Below are positions 27,388 through 36,567 of a stretch of DNA of 64,000 nt, in pieces; within the stretch, counting starts at the first letter, position 1, and each line of letters begins with the position of its first letter. The notes under the pieces were generated by a model. It worked only from the letters and a program-made list of their open reading frames with translations, had not been told where the DNA came from and ran no database searches. The position numbers and the translations under genes were made by a program. The stretch is taken from contig JAEUHK010000068.1 in the NCBI GenBank assembly GCA_016795465.1, forward strand, positions 1 to 64,000, given 5' to 3'. Source of the DNA: Verrucomicrobiaceae bacterium (GTDB taxonomy: Bacteria > Verrucomicrobiota > Verrucomicrobiia > Verrucomicrobiales > Verrucomicrobiaceae).

Positions 27388-28137
27388 TCAGTCGCGGCTG
27401 CGCAGTTTGGACAGCAGACGAAGGATTTCGAGGTAGAGCCACACGAGCGTGACGAGCAGACCAAAGGCCGCATACCACTCCATGTGCTTCGGTGCGCCCG
27501 CGGCGCAGCCGTTCTCGATGAAATCAAAGTCGAGCACGAGGTTCAGCGCTGCCAGCACGACAACAAAGCCGGAGAAGGCGATGCCGATCCAGCCATTGCC
27601 AAAAAGGCCGGGCACCTGAATGCCAAACATCGCCAGCACCCATGTGGCCAGGTAAAACAGCGCCACGCCCATCGTGGCGGCGAAGATGCCCAGCTTGAAG
27701 TTCTCACTCGGCTTGATGAGTCCGGTGCTGTAGGCCGCGAGCAGGGCAAAGAGCACGCCACAGGTCAGCATCACGGCCGTGAGCACAATGCCGCCAAACT
27801 GCCGTTCATACATGGCGGAGATCAAACCGATCACGAGGCCCTTCGTGATGGCATAGAGCGGTGCCAGCGCCGGAGCCGCCTTTGGCACGAAGGAGATGAT
27901 CAGCGCCAGCACGGCCGGCACAATCCAGCCAAAGGTCCACGCTTTGGAAAACCACTCGGGAGCTGATGTGTCGCCCATGGCGATCTTCCATGTCCAACTG
28001 GCCGCGGTGACGAGCAGTAGAGTGAGCACGCCCGTTTTAAAGACCGTGCCATTCAAGGTCATCGTGGCACCGGGCAGGGCATTGGCCCGGGAGCGTTCAA
28101 AAACGGAGTCGTTCAGCGTGGGGTTTGAGGTGCGCAT
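27388..28137 (-). CDS. Bax inhibitor-1/YccA family membrane protein
   Basis: The 249-aa product is a seven-helix integral membrane protein of the Bax inhibitor-1 (TMBIM) superfamily, YccA branch. The N-terminus MRTSNPTLNDSVFE is typical of bacterial homologues, and the membrane helices contain GWIVPAVLALIISFVPK, YAITKGLVIGLISAMYE and VVVLAALNLVLDFDFIENG with the conserved acidic residues. These proteins are proposed pH-sensitive leak channels; in bacteria YccA modulates FtsH. Start ATG at 28137; the frame upstream begins only with a TTG. No FtsH gene lies nearby. Confidence 0.88.
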   Translation of the reverse strand: MRTSNPTLNDSVFERSRANALPGATMTLNGTVFKTGVLTLLLVTAASWTWKIAMGDTSAPEWFSKAWTFGWIVPAVLALIISFVPKAAPALAPLYAITKGLVIGLISAMYERQFGGIVLTAVMLTCGVLFALLAAYSTGLIKPSENFKLGIFAATMGVALFYLATWVLAMFGIQVPGLFGNGWIGIAFSGFVVVLAALNLVLDFDFIENGCAAGAPKHMEWYAAFGLLVTLVWLYLEILRLLSKLRSRD

Positions 28138-28182
28138 GGCCGCGAGACTACGAAATACCTCCGACGCGGTCAACGCTCGATA

Positions 28183-29148
28183 TTACGCCCGGCTCGAGCG
28201 TGCCGCATCGTAAGCCTCGATGATGCGCTGCACGACCGGGAGGCGGACGATGTCCTTGGCGAGGAACTGGATGAACTGCACGCCTTCGACGTTTTGCAGC
28301 ACCTCGACGGCTTCACGCAGCCCCGAGCGGACGCCGCGGCGGAGGTCGATCTGGGATGGATCACCCGTGACGACGCAGCGGGCACCTTCGCCGAGACGGG
28401 TGAGGAACATGAGCATCTGCTCGGTCGTGGTGTTTTGCGCTTCATCGAGGATAATGAAGGCATTTTTCAAGGTGCGACCGCGCATGTAGGCCAGCGGCGC
28501 GATCTCGATGGCGCCGCGTTCGATGAGACGCTCGGCCTCGTCGGGCTCGAGCATGTCGTAAAGAGCATCGTAGAGCGGACGAAGGTAAGGAAAGATCTTC
28601 TCCTTCAAATCACCCGGAAGAAAGCCAAGCGCCTCGCCAGCCTCGACGGCTGGACGCGTGAGCACGAGACGTTGAACGACTTTTTCACGCAGCAGGTGAA
28701 GGCCCTGCGCCATGGCGAGATAGGTCTTGCCCGTGCCAGCGGGACCGATGCCAAACACGACTTCGCTTTGCCGCATCGCCTGCACGTAAGCGATCTGACC
28801 GCGGGTCTTGGCAAGAACGGGAGGCTTTTTGCCGGTGGAAAGCAGTTTGAGATGCAGGATGGCCTCCGCAGGCGAATCACCCGCCTCACGCTGCACGCTT
28901 TCGGTGACGAGGCGGATCATGGCCGGCGTGACATCACCGCCCTGGCGGCGCACGCGTTCGAGCTGGACGAAGACATCACGTGCCTGCGAGATGTGGTGAT
29001 CGTTCTCGCCATCGATCTTCACCCAAGCCTCACGCGAGGTTAGATGAACGCCAAAAGCCTCTCCAATGCCACGAAGCGTGGCGAGATCGTTCCCAAGGAG
29101 TTTTTGAAGGAACTGCGGGGTCTCGTAGGTGAGGGTGACGGTGGGCAT
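28183..29148 (-). CDS. phoH: PhoH family ATPase
   Basis: The 321-aa product has an N-terminal KH-like region (HLTSREAWVKIDGENDHH) and a P-loop ATPase with Walker A GIGPAGTGKTYLA, the PhoH signature LTRPAVEAGEALGFLPGDL and Walker B FIILDEAQN. The later GDPSQIDL is sensor-like. PhoH proteins are linked to RNA metabolism and are usually encoded next to ybeY, which is not present here. The ATG at 29148 was selected because the frame farther up begins only with a TTG. A short gap separates it from the Bax inhibitor gene on the same strand. Confidence 0.93.
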   Translation of the reverse strand: MPTVTLTYETPQFLQKLLGNDLATLRGIGEAFGVHLTSREAWVKIDGENDHHISQARDVFVQLERVRRQGGDVTPAMIRLVTESVQREAGDSPAEAILHLKLLSTGKKPPVLAKTRGQIAYVQAMRQSEVVFGIGPAGTGKTYLAMAQGLHLLREKVVQRLVLTRPAVEAGEALGFLPGDLKEKIFPYLRPLYDALYDMLEPDEAERLIERGAIEIAPLAYMRGRTLKNAFIILDEAQNTTTEQMLMFLTRLGEGARCVVTGDPSQIDLRRGVRSGLREAVEVLQNVEGVQFIQFLAKDIVRLPVVQRIIEAYDAARSSRA

Positions 29149-29224
29149 GGACAAGTGAAACTGGCGTGACAGGCCAAAACTTAGATCAAAAGCACGCAGG
29201 AGCCAGCCGCGAGGCAATGAACAG

Positions 29225-30760
29225 TCATTCGAGCTCCGGCGGCACGCTGCCGTAGGTCCAAGGATTGTTGGAGAAAGGCGGTGCTTTCGGTGGGAGCGGC
29301 CTGGGCTCGGCTTTCATCTGATTCGCCAGTTCAATGCCCTTCCGCGCCAACTGCGTTCCTGCGGTGATTTCGAGGTTCGAGTAGGCGGTGAGGCGTGTTT
29401 CATAGCCACCGCCATTGGGGCCAAAAGCCTCTTCCGTGGGAACATAGCCAACGATGCCGTTCGAAAGCTCGCAGGGGAAGGTGAAGGGATGCTGGCTGCC
29501 CTTTTTGATGTCGAGACCATACTGGACGAAGTATTCGGCGGGATTCGAAACGAAGCAGGCGGGGCCGACCTTGATGCACTGCACCTCCGCATCGACGAGC
29601 GGTGATACTTTGACCAAATGATCGAGCATGACGATTTCCTTGGCGAAGAGCCAGTCGGTGGTGTCTCCGACCGGCCGCGGTTGGGAGACAATCGCGAAGG
29701 CCTTTTCGACGCGTGCAGGTGAAGGCGGGCGGCGTTTCAGGTGCAGCACCTCCTGGCGGGTCTCGACGGGAGCCGTGGTGGTCTTTGCCATCGAAAGAAT
29801 GACGCGGACAGCCTCAGCACCAACACGCCCTCCAACGAAGCGGCTCCAATCCTCGGGCTTGGGGTTCTGGTAGGGATTGAGGTTGTCCACCTGGGTGACA
29901 TCACCGCAAGCGCCCTGCATGAAGACAACGGGCGCACGGGTATCGAGGCCGCCCTGGATGGTCTTTTCGAGATACTGGATCCAATTGGCCGAGATGCCGC
30001 CGGGATTGGTGGTGGCATGGCAGGCATAGTTGACGATCACACCGAGTAGCTGCCCTTGCAGATCCCAAGCGGCGATAACGCCCACCTGCGGATCGATGGG
30101 CCCGGCGTATTCGAGGATGTCAGGATTCCCCGGGCGCGGATGACTCCAGCTCTGACCGTTTTTCATGCGCAGGCGGCGGTTGAAGGCCACTTTGTCCTCA
30201 TGGCCGAATCCAAAACCGAGCTGGGCGGGCTGTCGTGCCTTGTCTGCCGCGACGACGCCGGTGACAATCTCGTGCGTGAGGCGGAGAAGATAGCCGGGAT
30301 CTGCCGAGGAGGACTCCTCATAGGCGAGCTTTTGGACGAGAGCGGAGGCTTGGTCATACTCGCCGGGCATGGTCATGCCCACCGGGCCGGAACTGTGCGA
30401 ATGGGAGGCGCAAACCAGCACAGCGTCACCGGTGATGCCGGTGCGTTTTTCGATCTCCGTCCGTGCATCGAGGACGACTTTCCGCGGAACCACGAGCGAA
30501 TCGAGCCCGATGATTGCCGTCCGCTTTTTGCCATCGTCAAAGACAGCGACGCGGACCTTGCAGGCATCATGAAAGCTGCGGTGATAACTCTTCCCATAGC
30601 CCCCGGGCTGCTCGGAGCCGATCGCCGGGGTGATGTCTCGCTCGGCAAAGCCTGCCTGAATGCTCGATGTGGCAGGTGAAGCGGTGGGCTGGGCTCGTAG
30701 CAACAGCGACGGAACAAAAAGGGCAAGAACGAGATGCGAACGCATGAGCCTCTTACGCAT
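29225..30760 (-). CDS. Secreted neutral ceramidase-like protein
   Basis: The 511-aa product has a signal peptide within the first 25 residues and the N-terminal domain of neutral/alkaline non-lysosomal ceramidases. Typical stretches are QAGFAERDITPAIG, CASHSHSSGPVGM (two zinc-binding histidines), NYACHATTNPG (a third), and MQGACGDVTQVD. The protein is shorter than eukaryotic ceramidase and lacks the C-terminal Ig-like domain, as in many verrucomicrobial and planctomycete homologues whose substrates are unknown. Two ATGs are possible, 30760 and 30745. The second has AAGAGG just upstream and gives the tighter signal peptide. Confidence 0.8.
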   Translation of the reverse strand: MRKRLMRSHLVLALFVPSLLLRAQPTASPATSSIQAGFAERDITPAIGSEQPGGYGKSYHRSFHDACKVRVAVFDDGKKRTAIIGLDSLVVPRKVVLDARTEIEKRTGITGDAVLVCASHSHSSGPVGMTMPGEYDQASALVQKLAYEESSSADPGYLLRLTHEIVTGVVAADKARQPAQLGFGFGHEDKVAFNRRLRMKNGQSWSHPRPGNPDILEYAGPIDPQVGVIAAWDLQGQLLGVIVNYACHATTNPGGISANWIQYLEKTIQGGLDTRAPVVFMQGACGDVTQVDNLNPYQNPKPEDWSRFVGGRVGAEAVRVILSMAKTTTAPVETRQEVLHLKRRPPSPARVEKAFAIVSQPRPVGDTTDWLFAKEIVMLDHLVKVSPLVDAEVQCIKVGPACFVSNPAEYFVQYGLDIKKGSQHPFTFPCELSNGIVGYVPTEEAFGPNGGGYETRLTAYSNLEITAGTQLARKGIELANQMKAEPRPLPPKAPPFSNNPWTYGSVPPELE

Positions 30761-30809
30761 CGCGAGGCTGCCTTTGTGCTTCCGGGCGGTTGAAGATGTG
30801 GACCTGAGG

Positions 30810-31457
30810 ATGGTTCACAAAGGTGAAAATGACTTTGGTTGCATGATCATCAGCAATGCGACTATTCTTGCCATTAACGTTCCCTCCCGACCCGTGACGC
30901 CCGCCTACTACATCGCGAAAGGTCAGAAGACTCTCGGCCCCTGCAGCTTGGACGACCTGCGGAATTTTCTGGCGTATGGTTCCATTTCGCATGGCGATCT
31001 GGTGATGCGTGACGGTGAGCAGCAGTGGCATCCAGTAGCATCGCTGCATGAGATAGCCGCGGAAGACGCTCCTGAATCTCGTGAGCAGAGTTCCTCGGGC
31101 CTGCTGCCACGTCGGCGGACCGTGCGCTACCGCGACTACGAGAGGGTGCCTTTGGAACAGCGTGAGGATCAGGTGCTGATGTGGCTGGCCGCGGGATTCG
31201 TGATCTTCCCTCCCCTGCTCTGGCGTGCGGCGCATGCCATTTTTTCAGCGCGAATCTTCCGCCGGAGGGCCGATGAGAATGGTTATCTGACCTGCTGGCC
31301 GCGCTGGGTGGAAGCGTTGACGACTGCTCTGATCGTTATCAACGGCATCGCCTGGATGTCATTGCTCGCCGTGGCATGGAGCAAGGCCGGCCCGCTGGTG
31401 CGTGAGATGATGGGGGCGTTTGGCGAGGGGATGAACTCAGTGAAGTCCCTGTTTTGA
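30810..31457 (+). CDS. GYF_2 domain membrane protein
   Basis: The product contains a GYF_2-type domain (DUF4339) with the signature YYIAKGQKTLGPCSLDDLRNF condensed to Y-Y-I-x4-Q-K-T-L-G-P and ending DGEQQWHPVASL. Two transmembrane segments follow in the C-terminal half, around VLMWLAAGFVIFPPLLW and ALTTALIVINGIAWMSLLAVA. Such domains bind proline-rich or unknown partners in membrane proteins of this phylum. The start is uncertain: 30810 has a GAGG nearby, but 30843 (ATG) or a GTG at 30894, right before the domain, are possible. It lies divergent to the ceramidase-like gene. Confidence 0.6.
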   Translation: MVHKGENDFGCMIISNATILAINVPSRPVTPAYYIAKGQKTLGPCSLDDLRNFLAYGSISHGDLVMRDGEQQWHPVASLHEIAAEDAPESREQSSSGLLPRRRTVRYRDYERVPLEQREDQVLMWLAAGFVIFPPLLWRAAHAIFSARIFRRRADENGYLTCWPRWVEALTTALIVINGIAWMSLLAVAWSKAGPLVREMMGAFGEGMNSVKSLF

Positions 31458-31467
31458 CCTTCACACC

Positions 31468-32853
31468 TCACGCACGACGACGACGGGCACCAACCCAGCC
31501 TAGACCGAGCATGGTCAGCAAGATGCCGGAGGGCTCAGGCACGTTTTGGAAGAAGTTCTGCGTGACGTCCTCACCGATTTGCGTGCCCATCGAGGCACCG
31601 TCGATGGCAGACGAGCCGAACTGCGTGCCGGCATACACACCACTCATCGAAGCATCCTGTGAGGCCTGGTCAAAGCCCAAGAAGTTGCGGACCAAGTCTC
31701 CATTGCCATCGCCATCAATATCACCGGTCAACGTGAAGGCATAAGAGGAGCCCGCATACTGGTTCAGAACGGCCGCGGCCGCCCCGCTGAAGGCTCCGGT
31801 CAGGGAGACATATTCAGGGAAGTCCGGGGAGCTGATGAGCGGTGCCCACGCCCCATCTCCTACAGTGCTTGGATTGCCATCGATGTCCACCAGGCCATCT
31901 CCGCCGTTGGCGATGCCCGTTTCAGGCCGCCAGAACTGGACGTCATAAGCGGTGGCGAGGGCAGAGATGCCGGCGTCAGCCATCGCCACGTTCAGCGCGG
32001 CAAACAGCCGGGTGCTGTCCGAAATCGTGAGACCTGATGAGGCAGCCACCGATTGCGCGACCTGATTCCACATGCCAGGGACCTGCACGGAACCCGATGG
32101 TGCGGACCAGAAGTAGGCCTGGAGCAACTGATCAGGAGTGCGTGTGACACTGCTGGCGGAACCGAGTTCCTTCACCTGATTGTAGTCTGTCGCATACTGC
32201 CCCGTGGTCAGATAGCCCGCCAGAGTGCCGCCGGGCAGGCTGCTCTGATAAGCTGCCGTGCTGGAAATGGCAAAGGTACCCACCGAACCCCATCCGGCAT
32301 TTTGTGCCGGGCTGACGGATGTCTGGTTCCAGTAACCCACCGTGCCCACCGGCACATAAGGGACACTGCCCGCGGAAGCCGCTCCATCCGTGTTGCGCCA
32401 CGAGAGGATGTCATTGGCGATGCTCTGCCCCCACGTGATGCCATCTGTCTTTGACTGGCTGTCGGCGATGGAGGAAAGTTGGGAGGTGTAGAGGCCGGTA
32501 AAGCTGGCGCTGGAACCTGCATAGAGGCTTTGCATGATCGTATTCGCAGCGGTGGCGACCGCCGCCTCGATCGATGCTCCTGCGGGCCCGGACATCGGGC
32601 CAGACGCCGTGTAACCACCAAAACTGTAGGGGGTGTAATTGTTCTGAAGCGTCTCCGAAGCATTGTACATCGCCACATGGAGCATCGCGAGGTCGCGGGT
32701 CATGAAAGGCGCGCTTGAGGTGGTGCGCATGGCGGACAAAGCGGAGGCATTCCAATCGGTCACCCAATCGGCTTGCGCAGCGGTTGCCATGAGGCAGATG
32801 GCCCCAAACGAGAGGCGAGAAGTCCGCCAAGAAATGGACAAGAAAGAGTTCAT
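31468..32853 (-). CDS. PEP-CTERM haloperoxidase-fold protein, active site degenerate
   Basis: The 461-aa product has a signal peptide (to about residue 28) and a C-terminal PEP-CTERM signal: VPEPSGILLTM at 438-448, a hydrophobic helix and a basic tail ARRRR. The body resembles vanadium haloperoxidases of the PAP2 superfamily, especially QFWRPETGI (306-314) and PDFPEYVSLTGAFSGAAAAV (343-362). Family members read DAKY-x4-WRP and a P-x-Y-S-G-H-S motif. Here the vanadate Lys is Ala302, and S-G-H is Ser350-Leu351-Thr352. The C-terminal Arg and His are not apparent. I infer a surface-displayed pseudoenzyme. An AGATTC/GAATCT hairpin at 32859-32876 lies just before the start codon. Confidence 0.75.
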   Translation of the reverse strand: MNSFLSISWRTSRLSFGAICLMATAAQADWVTDWNASALSAMRTTSSAPFMTRDLAMLHVAMYNASETLQNNYTPYSFGGYTASGPMSGPAGASIEAAVATAANTIMQSLYAGSSASFTGLYTSQLSSIADSQSKTDGITWGQSIANDILSWRNTDGAASAGSVPYVPVGTVGYWNQTSVSPAQNAGWGSVGTFAISSTAAYQSSLPGGTLAGYLTTGQYATDYNQVKELGSASSVTRTPDQLLQAYFWSAPSGSVQVPGMWNQVAQSVAASSGLTISDSTRLFAALNVAMADAGISALATAYDVQFWRPETGIANGGDGLVDIDGNPSTVGDGAWAPLISSPDFPEYVSLTGAFSGAAAAVLNQYAGSSYAFTLTGDIDGDGNGDLVRNFLGFDQASQDASMSGVYAGTQFGSSAIDGASMGTQIGEDVTQNFFQNVPEPSGILLTMLGLGWVGARRRRA

Positions 32854-32858
32854 TTTAA

Positions 32859-32876
32859 AGATTCTTTAATGAATCT
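32859..32876 (-). promoter_or_regulatory. Small hairpin in the leader of the PEP-CTERM gene
   Basis: AGATTC and GAATCT form a 6-bp stem with a 6-nt loop in a very AT-rich leader, ending about five bases before the ATG at 32853. It could mask the translation start; no Shine-Dalgarno sequence is seen. Confidence 0.35.
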
Positions 32877-33022
32877 GCCATAATTTTCATAATTTCACAA
32901 GGTCTTTTGGTCTTTTCTCGCACCAAACACACTCGGCAGTCCCACGCTATGAGAGCCTGTCTGGAGGAACGCTACAACCTCGGGCGGTGGCATAGAACGC
33001 GGTTGCGCCAGCAGGCAGACGC

Positions 33023-33994
33023 GTGTTTGGCTCCTCAGTGCTGCCTGTCCGCGCCTTCCACGCCATATTCGCCCTTTGCCTGCTGCTTTCCGCCTGCCGG
33101 AGAGAGCCGGTGGCAGAAGCCCCCCCCACGACTCGGGATGAAATGGCGGAGTTCATCCCGGATGAGGGTGGAAGCGGCTGTGTCTGGGTGGTGGACAGCG
33201 AGCAAAAAGGCCGGCTCTATTTATGCGGCACGATCCACATCCTCCGCGAGCAGGACTATCCCCTGGCCCCCGGCTATGAGGCAGCCTATATGTTTTCGGA
33301 GAAACTCGTGCTTGAATTGCCCCCCGGCGAGGGCTCCAACCCGGAACTGGCAAAAAAAATGGCCCAATTGGGCATGTTTTCAGCAGATACCTCCTTGGAT
33401 GCGAACATCAGCGCGGAAGCATGGAAAGCCGTGCAGGCCTGGGCCACCCGGCGGGGGCTGGAAGCTTCCTCGATGAACCGCTTCCGCCCATGGTTCGTTT
33501 CGATCCTCATGACGACCAAAGAATACGCCGTGCTCGGTGCCACACCAGACCTCGGCGTGGACAAGCATTTCGGCGACCGAGCCAAGGCCGATGGCAAGCC
33601 AGGCGAGGGCTTGGAAACACCTGATTTCCAGCTTCAAATGTTTTCCGCCCTGACAAACCGCCAGCAGCAGGAACTCCTCGATCAAACGCTGGCCGAGCTC
33701 TCCACGGTGGCAAACGAGTATGAAAAGATGATCGAGGCATGGAAGCAGGGAGATCTCGCCGCCCTACACGCCCTGCTGTTCCGTGAGGCGGAAAAGCATC
33801 CAGATCTCATGAACCTATTTCTCAACGCCCGAAACCTGGTGTGGATCGACAAACTGGACGCGATGCTGCGCCGTGGTGACAAGGTGATGGTGCTCGTGGG
33901 AGCCGCTCACCTCACCGGTGATTCCGGCCTGATCGAATTGCTCAAAAAACGCGGCCACCGCGTGCGGCACTACCGCGAAGTGCAGGACTTCTGA
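33023..33994 (+). CDS. TraB/GumN family lipoprotein
   Basis: The 323-aa product carries a lipoprotein signal with the lipobox LLLSAC, then the TraB/GumN fold. The motifs LYLCGTIHILREQDYPL (GxxH) and VLVGAAHLTGDSGLIELL (second GxxH) are the two histidine-containing signatures, and the region FSEKLVLELP holds the conserved glutamate. TraB-type proteins are proposed metalloproteases; the residues that would bind metal are retained here. The start is a GTG at 33023, with AGG ten bases upstream; another GTG lies five codons downstream. It is convergent with the isomerase gene. Confidence 0.85.
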   Translation: MFGSSVLPVRAFHAIFALCLLLSACRREPVAEAPPTTRDEMAEFIPDEGGSGCVWVVDSEQKGRLYLCGTIHILREQDYPLAPGYEAAYMFSEKLVLELPPGEGSNPELAKKMAQLGMFSADTSLDANISAEAWKAVQAWATRRGLEASSMNRFRPWFVSILMTTKEYAVLGATPDLGVDKHFGDRAKADGKPGEGLETPDFQLQMFSALTNRQQQELLDQTLAELSTVANEYEKMIEAWKQGDLAALHALLFREAEKHPDLMNLFLNARNLVWIDKLDAMLRRGDKVMVLVGAAHLTGDSGLIELLKKRGHRVRHYREVQDF

Positions 33995-34010
33995 GGGAAA
34001 ACACACCATC

Positions 34011-34985
34011 TCAAACCAGCCGCAGTCTCGTGAGGTCCTGGGTGTCAACCATCCCCACCGGCTTTCCGTCGGCATCGACGACGACCAGATCGTCAACGCG
34101 GCACTTTTCCAGGGTGGCCAGCACCTCTGCTGCCAGCTTGTCCGCCAGGATGCTGATCGGACGCGGAGTCATAAACTCGCTCACAGCGTGCTCCGAGATC
34201 GCCGGATCACGCTGGAAGGCACGCACAAAGTCGCCGTGCGTAAAGACGCCCGCCAGACCGCCATCCGGGCTCACTACGACAGCGGCACCGCTGCGGGCCT
34301 GCGTCATCGCTTGCAGCGCCTCACGAACGGAGGTGCTGGGTTGCACCAGCGCCAGTTGGGCGCCACTGCGCATAACGTCCCGCACACGCGTCAGCAGAGC
34401 ACGCCCCAGCGAACCGCCCGGGTGCAATCGCGCAAAATCCTCCTGCTGCACCCCGCGGGCCTCGAGGAGCACCATCGCCAGTGCATCACAAAGCACCAGC
34501 ATCACCGTGGTGCTCGAAGTAGGGGCCAAATTCAAAGGACAGGCCTCCTTTTCGACTCGTGAGTCTAGAATGACATCCGCATTGCGAGCCAGCGTGGACT
34601 GCAACCCTCCAGTGATGGCGATCACCGGTAGTCCAAAGCGCTTCACATGCGGCAGCAAGGCCAGCAACTCCGAAGTCTCACCACTGGCACTCAGCATGAT
34701 CGCGATGTCCCCAGGGTCGATGACTCCCAGATCGCCATGGAGGGCATCACCCACATCGAGAGCTACGCTGGTGGCTCCAGTGCTGTTCAGAGTGGCCGCC
34801 AGCTTCCGGCCAATGCTTCCACTCTTGCCCACCCCACACACAATAATCTTCCCCCGTGCATCGATGCACGCCCGCATGAGGTCGATGGCACGGGAAAATG
34901 CCCCATCCACCCGGCCATGCAGGCGGGTGAGCTCATCAATCTCGAGCTGGATCACATGGCGGGCTTTTTCGCTGTAGTCGGTCAT
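34011..34985 (-). CDS. kdsD: Arabinose-5-phosphate isomerase (KdsD/KpsF type)
   Basis: The 324-aa product combines an N-terminal SIS sugar-isomerase domain (about residues 35-170, with VCGVGKSGSIGRKLAATLNSTG, here split as GVGKSGSIGRKLA and STGATSV, and MLSASGETSE) with two CBS domains (205-324). This arrangement is that of D-arabinose 5-phosphate isomerase, which supplies the precursor of Kdo for the LPS inner core. DVGDALHGDLGVI and CPLNLAPTSSTTVML are family-specific. The other kds genes are not adjacent. Together with lpxB it supports a Kdo-containing lipopolysaccharide. Confidence 0.93.
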   Translation of the reverse strand: MTDYSEKARHVIQLEIDELTRLHGRVDGAFSRAIDLMRACIDARGKIIVCGVGKSGSIGRKLAATLNSTGATSVALDVGDALHGDLGVIDPGDIAIMLSASGETSELLALLPHVKRFGLPVIAITGGLQSTLARNADVILDSRVEKEACPLNLAPTSSTTVMLVLCDALAMVLLEARGVQQEDFARLHPGGSLGRALLTRVRDVMRSGAQLALVQPSTSVREALQAMTQARSGAAVVVSPDGGLAGVFTHGDFVRAFQRDPAISEHAVSEFMTPRPISILADKLAAEVLATLEKCRVDDLVVVDADGKPVGMVDTQDLTRLRLV

Positions 34986-35129
34986 GGAGGGATGGTAAGC
35001 CGGGATCAGAAAGTGGCAATGCAGTGGCCGCTCACCGTTGGCAGATTGATTTCATCCGAGGGAAATGCTTGAGAACAAGCTGCTTCACCGCCAAAATCGC
35101 CTTCCCACCTTTCTTCCTGCACTCACTTC

Positions 35130-36119
35130 ATGGCAACCGGCTCCACCGCTCCTCATCGCGCCTTCATGGGCGTGGCAGGCACGGCATGTGTCATGCTCAC
35201 GCTCATCCTTATCGGTGGCTGGCGCTGGTATTTTCAGGATGTGGAAAAGCGCCGCGTGATCCAGGAACGGGCTAAAATCCACGAGGCCAGGCTACGCGAT
35301 CTGGAAAAGCTGGGACTCGACGCCGAGGCCGGAATCATATCCACCACCTCCACGGACGAAGCCCCTACCGTGTCGTTGCAGTCCATGGCACCAAAGGAGG
35401 GCGGTGCCACCGGAAGCATTCCCCCGGCAGGCGAGTTCAAAAACCTGCCACTTCAAGAAACCTCACCCGACTATCTCGAAGCCATCGAGACCTTGGATCG
35501 CTATTGGAAAGCCGTGACGGTGAAAGAGCGGCTGCCTCACGTTTACGATCCCGACCGTGTGAAGCCGCTCATGGAGGACTTTTACGAACGCCAGAAGGAA
35601 ACCGACCCCGATCATCATGAACTAAGGCAAAAGTCCCGCTTCATGCTCGATGGACGCGAGGAGATCCTCTACTTCAGCTTTGCCAGCAGCCGCGTGACCG
35701 GCCTCTTGGAGGTGGCCATGCGCCGTGGGCAGAATGGCCGCTTTCTCGTGGACTGGGAGAGCCTCACAGGCTTCACCTCACCTCCCATCGCCGAGCTCAA
35801 AAAGCTCAAGCCAGCTGAACCTGCCCGTATCCGAGCCTTCGTCAGACTGTTTGACTACTACAACTACGAGTTCACCGACTCCGCCCGCTACCTCTGCGTC
35901 AAAATCATCGCAGCCAACGGCGTGGACACCGTTTATGGCTATGCCGAGCGAGAGTCTGAACTCGGCAAATGGCTGAACGAGCAGCTCGATCACACCCGAA
36001 AGGGCGGAGCGCTCAGCGGACACACCCTCATGGTCAGCTTTCCGGAAAACGCACAGTCCGATCAATGTGTGCTCATCAATCGTGTCCTGGTGGCCCGCTG
36101 GCTGATCTTGGACAACTGA
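35130..36119 (+). CDS. Single-pass membrane protein of unknown function
   Basis: The 329-aa product has one N-terminal transmembrane segment (about residues 12-34), a basic coiled-coil-like stretch (FQDVEKRRVIQERAKIHEA), a Pro/Ser/Thr-rich linker and a C-terminal globular domain of about 210 residues. Characteristic features are PDYLEAIETLDRYWKAVTVKERLPHVYDP split over two helices, FLVDWESLTGF and VLINRVLVARWLILDN at the end. The protein has no recognised family; this form seems restricted to this phylum. No ribosome binding site is seen before the ATG. Confidence 0.65.
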   Translation: MATGSTAPHRAFMGVAGTACVMLTLILIGGWRWYFQDVEKRRVIQERAKIHEARLRDLEKLGLDAEAGIISTTSTDEAPTVSLQSMAPKEGGATGSIPPAGEFKNLPLQETSPDYLEAIETLDRYWKAVTVKERLPHVYDPDRVKPLMEDFYERQKETDPDHHELRQKSRFMLDGREEILYFSFASSRVTGLLEVAMRRGQNGRFLVDWESLTGFTSPPIAELKKLKPAEPARIRAFVRLFDYYNYEFTDSARYLCVKIIAANGVDTVYGYAERESELGKWLNEQLDHTRKGGALSGHTLMVSFPENAQSDQCVLINRVLVARWLILDN

Positions 36120-36124
36120 ACCGG

Positions 36125-36161
36125 GAAAAGAAAGACCCTGCCAACCGAAGCAGGCAGGGTC
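36125..36161 (-). terminator. Intrinsic terminator of the ferredoxin gene
   Basis: On the minus strand GACCCTGCC (36153-36161) pairs perfectly with GGCAGGGTC (36134-36142) over a 10-nt loop and is followed by TTTCTTTT. It lies about 25 bp after the ferredoxin stop. The opposite strand lacks a T-run. Confidence 0.75.
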
Positions 36162-36186
36162 ATGAAAAAGTGGATCAAACGAGCAA

Positions 36187-36420
36187 TTATTCGCCATCGC
36201 GGCCGATGGCCTCGACAGGGCAGCCGGTCAGGGCTTCTTCGCACAGGTTGCGCTCTTCATCGCTCTCGGGCTGTTTGAAGACGAAAGAGTGGCCGCCGTC
36301 GTCGTCACGCTTGAAGTTCGCCGGTGCCGTTTCGCGGCAAAGGTCGCAGTCGATGCACTGGTCATCGACATAGTAGGCTCCAGAAACGTTGTGGGCGTAT
36401 TTGTTAGCAGCGTCAGCCAT
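36187..36420 (-). CDS. [4Fe-4S] ferredoxin
   Basis: The 77-aa acidic protein has the single-cluster pattern CIDCDLC (C-x2-C-x2-C) and a fourth cysteine in EEALTGCPVEAI. That resembles the monocluster ferredoxins of the Thermotoga/Bacillus type. It carries one [4Fe-4S] cluster and shuttles electrons in the cytoplasm; the partner is not evident. The gene stands alone, divergent from the sulfatase gene, and ends at its own terminator. Confidence 0.92.
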   Translation of the reverse strand: MADAANKYAHNVSGAYYVDDQCIDCDLCRETAPANFKRDDDGGHSFVFKQPESDEERNLCEEALTGCPVEAIGRDGE

Positions 36421-36567
36421 GAGGGTAAAAGGGGGAGGTGAAGGGCGCGGATAGTAGTGCCCGCCCCCCTCCTTTCAAACGCTTTTTGCCCGCATTTTGG
36501 GCCCCGAGAGGCCTCCCGGTCTTCCCGGTGAAATTTACCCGCCCCCTCCAAACGTTCGTATTGGTCT

